Assembly: GCA_002633315.1 (NCBI GenBank)
Contig: NWBN01000014.1
Span: 141,844 to 205,843, forward strand
DNA length: 64,000 nt
Reading direction: 5' to 3'
Origin: Bacteroidales bacterium Phil6
GTDB lineage: Bacteria > Bacteroidota > Bacteroidia > Bacteroidales > F082
The notes below the pieces were generated by a model, which ran no database searches, had not been told where the DNA came from, and was given only the letters and a program-made list of their open reading frames with translations. Each line of letters opens with the position of its first letter. The stretch's first letter is position 1. A program made the translations under genes and the position numbers. Of the stretch, positions 56,901-64,000 are shown piece by piece.

Positions 56901-57822
56901 GCAAACCATCTTAGTTAAATTATTGAATCTTAATACAATTTATAGATTCAGATTTTTTTAAATAAAATATTTTTACAGGTAATGTTTCAACCTGAAAAGC
57001 AAAGTAAATTTCAACTCTTTCAATATCCCACATTGAAAATAAGGTCATTAATATCCGAAAAATAATTACAAATAATTTATTATCAATAAAATACACAGAT
57101 TAATATATGGGATTTTAAGATTTATAAGACGGATTTTCTTGACATCATTAAAAAATCAAACTTTTTTTTGACATCAATAACAATTAATCTAGTTTTTCAT
57201 TAATCAAAATTTTTTTACAGTTTATCATAGTATCTATCTCGTACTTCATTTATTTTCCATAACAAACTTCATCAACATAGAGATAAACTGCTTTCCCGTG
57301 ATTTTTAATTTTCTCAATAAATTCTATTATCCATTTTATGATTCAAGTGTTCAATCACATCATATTCATTATAATCTAATAACAATCACACTACTTTTTA
57401 TCCGAAAATCGTATTTTCCCTCAAAATACAAATAAAACTGCATTCTTTAATGAATAAAACAGTTAATCTGATCGGATAAATCATTATTTTCATGATTATA
57501 CAATACTTCTTCTAAACATATATTTTAATTGACACTTGCCGTGTAAACAGCAATATACATATTGTATCCATCAAGTATAGTATTCAAAACGAAAGACAAG
57601 GTCGTTCTTGACAACACATTTAATGAGTTGTTCATAGGTCCCTCTTTTCAAGATGGGAAAAGACACAATTTCTTTTTATCAATATTACAATTAATTGTAA
57701 TTCTCAGTGGATGCAGAATTCAAATATTCCCATCTTTGTCAATTTACATTATAAGATTTAAACGCCATCTCAATTGTTTTTGAGATCAACATCTTTCAGT
57801 ATTATTTCAATACCAAATGCTA
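56901..57822. other. AT-rich intergenic region, nothing firm
   Basis: Similarity to the other repeat copy fades out by about 56945. A 73-codon plus-strand frame at 57562-57783 has no recognisable match. A weak hairpin ATCTCAA/TTGAGAT (57767-57786) may end the efflux operon. Confidence 0.4.
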
Positions 57823-59193
57823 TTACCAGCCTCCTCCCAAAGCCTTATACAATTGTATCAAAGATATCTGTTTGTCGCGTATGGCATTGCTTAATCCTAT
57901 CTGTGCATCAAAATATCCACGTTGTGCATCCAAAAGATCGAGGTAATCGATAACTCCGTTGATATATTGCAACTGGGCTAGTTCCACATTAACCTTGGCA
58001 GCTTGTTCCAATTCAAAACGAGCCTCATAAATATCCTTTATCTTGTTGAAATTCACTATAGCATTGCGTACATCAATAAATGCCGAGAGGACAGTTTTCT
58101 CGTAGCTGTAACAAGATTGCTCATACGCAAGTCTTTCTGCTTTCAGTATGGCACGATTTTTACCGAGAGCGAAGAGAGGAGCCAACAGATTGGCGCTTAC
58201 GAAATGATAAGGCGAGCGTATCACGTCTTCCAATTCCAAACTTTCCAGGCCGAGATGTGCCGTCAGAGCGAGTCGAGGAAACATATTGGTATAAGCTATG
58301 CCCACGGCAGCATTTGCAGCGATCAAGTCCTGTTCAGCCTTTCTGATATCAGGACGTCTTTCCAACAGATCAGACGGCAAGCCCACAGGCAAACCCTCTG
58401 GCAGGTTTACATTTTCCGGCAGCACAGCTCTTTGTATTCTATAGGGATATTCTCCTGCAAGAAAAGCTATCTCATTTTCTTTCAACGAAATACTTCGTTC
58501 AAGGTCAGGTACGAGTGTTGCTGTACGGGCATATTCCACCTGAGCCTGCTGATATGAAGTTTCAGAAGTAAGACCACCTTCAAAACGTATCTTTGCCAGA
58601 CGCACGCCTTCTTTTCTGGCTTCCAAGGTCTGTCTTACAATAGACAACTCATTATCCAAAGCTACAAGTTCGAAATAAGATTGGGCGACCTCAGCTATAA
58701 TGCTAAGTTGTAATGCCCTCTGGGCCTCAACGCCGGAGAGATATTCGGCAACACTTTCATCCTTAGCCCAACGCAGATTGCCCCAAAGGTCTATCTCCCA
58801 AGAGACAAGCCCTTTGATCTCAAAACTATTTTCCGGATCATAATTATCGCCTCCATAGTTTTCAGCCTCCTGGTCCACATAAACCTGTCCATTGACCTGA
58901 GGAAGGAATTTAGCATAACTTATACGTTTCAATGCTGCAAGTTCATTTACTTTCGCAGCAGCTATTTTCAGGTCTTTATTATTGACTAATGTTTTTCTTA
59001 TCAATGATTGCAAAGTCGTGTCGGTATAAATCTCCCACCATTTCATGTCTGCAATAGTCAAAGTATCTTTCTGCAGTGAGTCTGTCATACGATAAGGTAT
59101 ATCGAGTTGAGGACGAGAGTATTTTTTTCCAATCTGACACGAGGTGATAAAAAATATCAAACCGCACAACAGGCAGAATATATATCGTTTCAT
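57823..59193 (-). CDS. RND efflux outer-membrane factor (OprM/CusC-like lipoprotein)
   Basis: A TolC-like channel subunit of 456 residues with a lipoprotein signal (CLLCGLIFFITSC, Cys 19), the KYSRPQLDIP start typical of the NodT group, and two OEP repeats (LVSWEIDLWGNLRWAKDESV, LLERRPDIRKAEQDLIAANA). It forms the outer-membrane duct of the tripartite pump. It is the last gene of the operon, 1 base after the pump gene. Confidence 0.93.
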   Translation of the reverse strand: MKRYIFCLLCGLIFFITSCQIGKKYSRPQLDIPYRMTDSLQKDTLTIADMKWWEIYTDTTLQSLIRKTLVNNKDLKIAAAKVNELAALKRISYAKFLPQVNGQVYVDQEAENYGGDNYDPENSFEIKGLVSWEIDLWGNLRWAKDESVAEYLSGVEAQRALQLSIIAEVAQSYFELVALDNELSIVRQTLEARKEGVRLAKIRFEGGLTSETSYQQAQVEYARTATLVPDLERSISLKENEIAFLAGEYPYRIQRAVLPENVNLPEGLPVGLPSDLLERRPDIRKAEQDLIAANAAVGIAYTNMFPRLALTAHLGLESLELEDVIRSPYHFVSANLLAPLFALGKNRAILKAERLAYEQSCYSYEKTVLSAFIDVRNAIVNFNKIKDIYEARFELEQAAKVNVELAQLQYINGVIDYLDLLDAQRGYFDAQIGLSNAIRDKQISLIQLYKALGGGW

Positions 59194-59194
59194 A

Positions 59195-62100
59195 TCACTT
59201 TTTTATTTTATTAACTTTTGCTTTCATTTTATAAATCAATACGAAGAAAAACGGCACGAGCAAGATACCCACTGTCACGGCAGCTATCATTCCGAAGAAC
59301 ACGCCTGTTCCTATTGCCTGTCTGCTTGCCGAGCCCGGACCGGAAGCTATTACCATAGGCAACATTCCCAAAATAAAAGCGAGAGAAGTCATCAAAATAG
59401 GACGGAAACGAAGCTGAGAGGCGTTCAAGGCTGCTTTCACGACGTCCACACCATTGTCAACCTGCACCTTTGCAAATTCAACGATAAGAATAGCATTTTT
59501 TGCAGCCATACCTATCAACATCACCAATCCAATCTGGAAATATACATCGTTTTCCAACCCGCAAAACCACACGCCGAGATAGGCTCCCAAGGCAGCAACC
59601 GGAAGAGAAAGCAATACTGCAATAGGAATAGTCCAACTCTCATAAAGAGCCGCAAGGAAGAGGAAAACGAACAAGAATACCAAAGTCAAAATCATTGCAG
59701 TTTTACCACCTGCCTGTTTTTCCTGATAAGAAAGGCCACTCCATTCCACACCAATGTTATCCGGTAGATGTTCATCGGCAATTTGCTCCATGATTCGCAT
59801 TGCCTGTCCTGAGCTATATCCTTCTGATGCAGATCCATGAATAACAGCACTATTGAACATGTTAAAACGTTTGATACTGCCCGGACCTGTAGTATAAGAT
59901 GTAGTTCCAAGAGAAGTAAGAGGAATCATGGCATTATTTATACCTTTGACAAAAAACAGGTTGATGTTCTCCTTATGTTCACGATAAGGAGCCTCCGCCT
60001 GAATATAAACCCTATATATTCTATTAAACATATTGAAATCGTTAACATAAACAGAGCCGGTATAAGCTTTCATTGTCGAAAAGACATCTGCCAACGGCAC
60101 GCCTGCAAATTTTACCTTGTCACGGTCAACATCGAAATAAAGTTGTGGTATCTCAGCCTGTAATGATGATGACAAGTCGGATATCTCCTTACGTTGTGAT
60201 GCGTAATACAACAATGTATCTGTCGCCTGTACCAAATTGTCGAACGTAGCATCTCCACGAGCCTCCAATTGCATTTCAAAACCACCTGAAGTTCCCAATC
60301 CGGGTATCACAGGAGGAGTAGAGAGATACACCTTACATTCAGGATATTGCTCAAGGTCTTTTTTCACCTGAGCCATAATATCGTCTATAGATTGCGTCTC
60401 TCTATCGTTCCATGGTTTCAATATTACCGTCAATTCGCTTCTTGCCTGGCTACTGCCCACACGAGGGCTGGAACCAGCAACACTTTGTACGTATTCTACA
60501 GAAGGATTCTCCATCAAATAATCTACTGCTCTTTCTGTAACTTTTCGTGTACGTTCCAATGTTGCTCCCTCCGGCAATTCCAATTCAACTTTAAAATATC
60601 CCTGGTCTTCAACAGGCAAGAAACTGCCGGGAAGTAATCTGTTTATAAAAATGATAGCTATGACAACGACACCGAAAGATGTCAGTACTCTTCGAGGATT
60701 CTTAATCAATCTCGAAATAATTACAATATATTTTTTATTGCCTATATGAAGCCAGGCATTGATATAGCGAAAGACAATATTACTTTTCTTTTTAGGGTCC
60801 TTTGGTCTCATTATCAGAGAACACATCACAGGACTCAATGTGAGAGCCACCACCGTAGAAAGCAAAACTGACACCACGATAGTGATTGTAAACTGACGGT
60901 AAAGCTGTCCGGTGATACCTGCCAAGAAACTCACAGGAACGAATACGGCCGCCAAAACCAACGAAGTTGCAATGATAGCACCTGTCAATCCGTCCATAGC
61001 CTTTTTAGTTGCCTCATAAGGCGACAAATTCTCCTTCTCCATGATACGTTCGACATTTTCCACAACCACAATGGCATCATCCACTACAATTCCGATAGCG
61101 AGGACAAGACCAAGCAATGTAAGTATATTGAGTGAGAATCCGAATATCAACATAAAACCGAAAGTACCTATAAGGGAAATAGGGACTGCTATTAATGGAA
61201 TTACAGTAGCTCTCCAGCTCTGCAAAGAAAGGAATACCACGACAATAACCAGGAACAGAGCCTCGAACAATGTCTTATATACTTCATGTATAGACTCAGA
61301 GATATAAGTCGTCATGTCAAAAGGTATTTCATAATGCATACCGTCAGGAAAGTTCTTACTGATATTTTCCATTTCCGCCTTGACTCTTTTTGCGACTTCC
61401 ATTGCATTGGCACCGGGCAGCATATAGATTGCCAGGACCGCAGCATTCTCGCCATTGATATTACTCTCTGTATTATAAGAGGATGCTTCCAATGAGATAC
61501 GCGCCACGTCACGCAAACGTATTATAGACCCGTCAGGATTGGCACGAACCACTATCTCTTCGAACTGACTTGCCGTTGACAATCTACCTTGTGTTGTAAT
61601 TGGTATTGTGACATCGAGACCTGTGACGGGCTGCTGTCCCAAGACACCTGCTGCAGATTCACGGTTTTGATCTTTCAAGGCAGTCTGCAAGTCCGCCACA
61701 GTAAGACCGAAACTCGCCAACTTATCCGGCTGCACCCATATCTGCATGGCATAATAACGGCTACCAATATTAGAGACACGTCCAACACCGGGGATACGAC
61801 GAATCAAGTCAAGTACATTAAGTGTAGCGAAGTTACTTAGATATATCTCATCAAATTTAGGGTCAGTAGAAGTAAGACATATAGTCATCAACTGGCTGGC
61901 AGCCTGTTTTTCCACAGAGATACCATTTTGGACTACTTCAGCCGGGAGACGCGATTCTGCCAATTTAATACGATTCTGTATCTCCACCGCTGCCAAATCC
62001 GGGTCTGCAGATATGTCAAATGTAATAGTTGCCGAAAAACCTCCGGAATTGGAACTATTTGATTCCATATAAAGCATGCCAGGCGTTCCGTTCAGCTCCT

Positions 62101-62302
62101 GTTCAATAGGGGTAGCGACAGCCTGCGACACTGTCAAAGCACTTGCTCCGGGATATGAAGCACTAACCTTGACAACCGGGGGAGTAATCTGAGGATACTG
62201 GTCGATAGGCAACATGGTAAGACCTATGATACCAACTATCACTATCAATATGGAAATGACTATCGAAAAGACTGGTCTGTCTATAAAAAAACTCACTTTC
62301 AT
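59195..62302 (-). CDS. RND-family efflux pump, HAE1 type (AcrB/MexB-like)
   Basis: An inner-membrane proton-driven drug pump of 1035 residues, starting MKVSFFIDRPVFSIVISI. Twelve transmembrane helices and two large periplasmic loops are visible. The proton-relay aspartates are in GIVVDDAIVVVENVERIM (TM4), and GMAAKNAILIVEFA gives the TM10 lysine region. GYSSGQAMRIMEQ and GGFEMQLEARGDATFDN are typical of the docking and porter domains. Its start overlaps the adaptor stop by 4 bases. The substrate range is not predictable. Confidence 0.96.
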   Translation of the reverse strand: MKVSFFIDRPVFSIVISILIVIVGIIGLTMLPIDQYPQITPPVVKVSASYPGASALTVSQAVATPIEQELNGTPGMLYMESNSSNSGGFSATITFDISADPDLAAVEIQNRIKLAESRLPAEVVQNGISVEKQAASQLMTICLTSTDPKFDEIYLSNFATLNVLDLIRRIPGVGRVSNIGSRYYAMQIWVQPDKLASFGLTVADLQTALKDQNRESAAGVLGQQPVTGLDVTIPITTQGRLSTASQFEEIVVRANPDGSIIRLRDVARISLEASSYNTESNINGENAAVLAIYMLPGANAMEVAKRVKAEMENISKNFPDGMHYEIPFDMTTYISESIHEVYKTLFEALFLVIVVVFLSLQSWRATVIPLIAVPISLIGTFGFMLIFGFSLNILTLLGLVLAIGIVVDDAIVVVENVERIMEKENLSPYEATKKAMDGLTGAIIATSLVLAAVFVPVSFLAGITGQLYRQFTITIVVSVLLSTVVALTLSPVMCSLIMRPKDPKKKSNIVFRYINAWLHIGNKKYIVIISRLIKNPRRVLTSFGVVVIAIIFINRLLPGSFLPVEDQGYFKVELELPEGATLERTRKVTERAVDYLMENPSVEYVQSVAGSSPRVGSSQARSELTVILKPWNDRETQSIDDIMAQVKKDLEQYPECKVYLSTPPVIPGLGTSGGFEMQLEARGDATFDNLVQATDTLLYYASQRKEISDLSSSLQAEIPQLYFDVDRDKVKFAGVPLADVFSTMKAYTGSVYVNDFNMFNRIYRVYIQAEAPYREHKENINLFFVKGINNAMIPLTSLGTTSYTTGPGSIKRFNMFNSAVIHGSASEGYSSGQAMRIMEQIADEHLPDNIGVEWSGLSYQEKQAGGKTAMILTLVFLFVFLFLAALYESWTIPIAVLLSLPVAALGAYLGVWFCGLENDVYFQIGLVMLIGMAAKNAILIVEFAKVQVDNGVDVVKAALNASQLRFRPILMTSLAFILGMLPMVIASGPGSASRQAIGTGVFFGMIAAVTVGILLVPFFFVLIYKMKAKVNKIKK

Positions 62303-63492
62303 AATGCATGAAGATTTTTATTGCCGTCCTGTTCTGTCGAACTCAATTTGACTTTCATTCCCGGACTCAATTTATGATATCCTTCGGAAACGATATACTC
62401 TTTAGGACCAAGACCTCTTTCTACTACAACATGATTTTGGAACTCTGGTCCAAGTTCAATAAAACGTCGTTCCACAGTAGTATCTCTACGAATGACATAA
62501 ATATAAGCTCCTCCTTTTTCTATCATGACAGATTTCAAAGGCACTACGATAGCATTTTCCCTTACATCCAACAACAGTTTCACCTTGGTAAACTGCCCCG
62601 GCAAAAGCACGCGGTTAGGATTGGGCATCTCAGCACGTACAGAGAAAGTTCCTGTAAGAGGGTCAACCTGAGGTTCTGCAAAATCGACATACCCTTTAAA
62701 CGGATAGACTGTTTTGTCGGCCAATGTAACAGAAATATTAGGTTGCCATGAACGAGTAGAATCCTTCACTCCCAAATTCACATCTCTTTCTTTACTTTTC
62801 AAATAGTCTAAAGCCGTCATGCTGAAATCCACCAAAACCGTATCACTCTTCACTATTGTAGCAAGCAACGATTTACCACCTGTACCAACGAGAGTACCGA
62901 GGTCAACGTGGCGTTCGCTGATATGACCTGATAAAGGAGAACGCACTATAGTATAACCTAATTCCTGTTCAGCCTGATAGAGGTCAGCCTTACTCATGGC
63001 AACAGAAGCCTCAGCTGTTTCATAAGCAGCCACGGCATTATCTAAGTCCAACTGACTAGCTGCATTTTGTTCATACAATGGACGCAAACGTTCCAAATCA
63101 CGTTTTGCCTTCTGAGCCTGAGCTTCATCTTTCTTTAACTGTGCACGAACTTTGTCAACTTTCGCTTTGTATTGATCCTGATTAATTACAAAAAGGACTT
63201 GATTTTTGGTAACATAAGTACCTTCTTCGAAAAGCATCTGTTCCAAGTAACCTTCTACACGTGCATGAACTTCTACAAATTGTTGAGCACGAATTCGACC
63301 CACATATTCTCCATAAATCTCAACATCCTCTTCAATAACAGGTTCTATCGCAATTACCGGAGGTTCTGGTTGAGGAACAGGTTTACGAGATATAATTACA
63401 TACACAACGACAACGGCTATAATGACCACTAATGCGATTGCAATTCTTTTTTTTCTTGATGCAACGTCCTTCTTTCCAAAAAACGGTTTCAT
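62299..63492 (-). CDS. RND efflux periplasmic adaptor (AcrA/MexA-like)
   Basis: A membrane-fusion protein of 397 residues with an N-terminal anchor helix (residues 18-34), a lipoyl-like half (EVHARVEGYLEQMLFEEGTYV), a long alpha-hairpin (KVDKVRAQLKKDEAQAQKAK), a second lipoyl half (YTIVRSPLSGHISERHVDLG) and a beta-barrel domain. No lipobox is seen. It is the first gene of adaptor/pump/outer-membrane-factor. A regulator is not adjacent within the window. Confidence 0.95.
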   Translation of the reverse strand: MKPFFGKKDVASRKKRIAIALVVIIAVVVVYVIISRKPVPQPEPPVIAIEPVIEEDVEIYGEYVGRIRAQQFVEVHARVEGYLEQMLFEEGTYVTKNQVLFVINQDQYKAKVDKVRAQLKKDEAQAQKAKRDLERLRPLYEQNAASQLDLDNAVAAYETAEASVAMSKADLYQAEQELGYTIVRSPLSGHISERHVDLGTLVGTGGKSLLATIVKSDTVLVDFSMTALDYLKSKERDVNLGVKDSTRSWQPNISVTLADKTVYPFKGYVDFAEPQVDPLTGTFSVRAEMPNPNRVLLPGQFTKVKLLLDVRENAIVVPLKSVMIEKGGAYIYVIRRDTTVERRFIELGPEFQNHVVVERGLGPKEYIVSEGYHKLSPGMKVKLSSTEQDGNKNLHAL

Positions 63493-63542
63493 ACCTTACT
63501 TTTTTAATGCTACATTATATACAAGAAGTATGCTAAATTTTG

Positions 63543-63550
63543 CAAAATTA
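63543..63550 (-). promoter_or_regulatory. -7 promoter box for the RND operon
   Basis: Minus-strand TAATTTTG, 50 bases before the adaptor ATG. Confidence 0.55.
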
Positions 63551-63710
63551 AACAAAAAAATCAGAAGATCAGTTTTTGAAATCAAAAAGTATATTTTTTT
63601 AATGAATTTTTAGTTACAAAAAAGTTATTATTATATCTTTAGATTGATAATCAATGAATAAAAAGTTAAAAAACAGTATCTTCATATTCTTTCCCTTTCT
63701 GCCTTCATCG

Positions 63711-63882
63711 GTATCTCAAGACTTATTTTCAATATTTCTTCTATTCCTTTTCCTTCTTTGATTATCTTTTCAATAATTTCGTATCTGTGCTCCTGTGTAA
63801 AATTCTTGTTTTGTTTTTTAAAAAAATTTAACTACTACAAAAATATTAAACTTTGAATTTTACACACTTTTGGGACAGTATC
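63711..63882 (+). mobile_element. Diverged second copy of the MITE-like element
   Basis: Aligns over its length with the element at 39036-39212 in the same orientation. The right end TTTGGGACAGTATC is intact (63869-63882), while the left end is degraded to GTATCTCAAGAC. No transposase is encoded. Confidence 0.65.
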
Positions 63883-63949
63883 CAAACAAACATCGTCCGG
63901 ATTTTCCAATTCCACAAACAAGCGGCAATCAGGCAAAAAAAGACATAAT

Positions 63950-63977
63950 ACAAAAAGACCCGGACATCTTGTCCGGG
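63950..63977 (-). terminator. Terminator of a minus-strand gene beyond the window end
   Basis: An 8-bp stem CCCGGACA / TGTCCGGG around TCT. On the minus strand it is followed by TCTTTTTG. Confidence 0.75.
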
Positions 63978-64000
63978 CCTTCCGTTAGGGGGTGGCGACT

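Noticed and set aside
57562..57783. 73-codon plus-strand frame in the AT-rich gap
   Set aside because: No recognisable family, promoter or coding composition. Possibly a fragment of an old gene, but unsupported.
1..64000. CRISPR arrays, rRNA genes, prophage
   Set aside because: No regularly spaced short repeats, no rRNA segments and no phage structural genes were seen.

Overview
The window looks like chromosomal DNA of an anaerobic, probably gut-associated member of the Bacteroidales (Bacteroidota). The signs are a low G+C content; a short 287-residue primary sigma factor of the Bacteroides type; many promoters with the Bacteroidota TAnnTTTG -7 box and a TTG about 19 bases upstream; a tmRNA whose tag ends GEYNYALAA; a DPP4-family exopeptidase; a ferredoxin-linked 2-oxoacid oxidoreductase; and a UpxY-type antiterminator. 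I cannot place the genus.

From 1 to 36.8 kb the content is mostly housekeeping: gcvT; a lipoprotein/beta-barrel pair; a cation:proton antiporter; rpsO-pnp; rpoD; rpe; pepD; a minus-strand operon purB / ABC exporter / steroid 5-alpha-reductase-like enzyme / Old Yellow Enzyme-like reductase; lpdA; rfbC / lytic transglycosylase / uvrA; a SIMPL protein; tmRNA; tRNA-Gly(CCC); a LOG / retropepsin-like / sigma-54-activator operon; three tRNA-Val genes with different anticodons; dppIV; an aminotransferase; and a four-subunit 2-oxoacid:ferredoxin oxidoreductase. The 5-alpha-reductase/OYE pair suggests reduction of a steroid-like enone.

From 36.8 to 57.8 kb the DNA is more AT-rich and accessory. It holds a structured RNA candidate with its own promoter, an orphan lipoprotein, IS/MITE debris, and a large minus-strand cluster. 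In transcription order the cluster encodes a UpxY/NusG-type antiterminator, a secreted vWA protein, a lipoprotein with a transmembrane helix and an inner domain, a 978-residue tubulin/FtsZ-like GTPase, a 1203-residue membrane protein with an embedded papain-like protease, an EssC/FtsK-like three-module ATPase, a tail-anchored helical repeat protein, and two paralogous small helical proteins, one with a zinc ribbon. Two copies of a 190-base promoter/leader repeat lie upstream of the antiterminator and upstream of the vWA gene. I infer an envelope-spanning machine combining a polymer-forming GTPase, a pumping ATPase and a protease, under antitermination control. I do not recognise it as a named system, and it is the best candidate for something undescribed.

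From 57.8 to 63.5 kb lies a complete RND efflux operon (adaptor, pump, outer-membrane factor). The window ends with a second diverged copy of the MITE-like repeat and the terminator of a gene lying outside.
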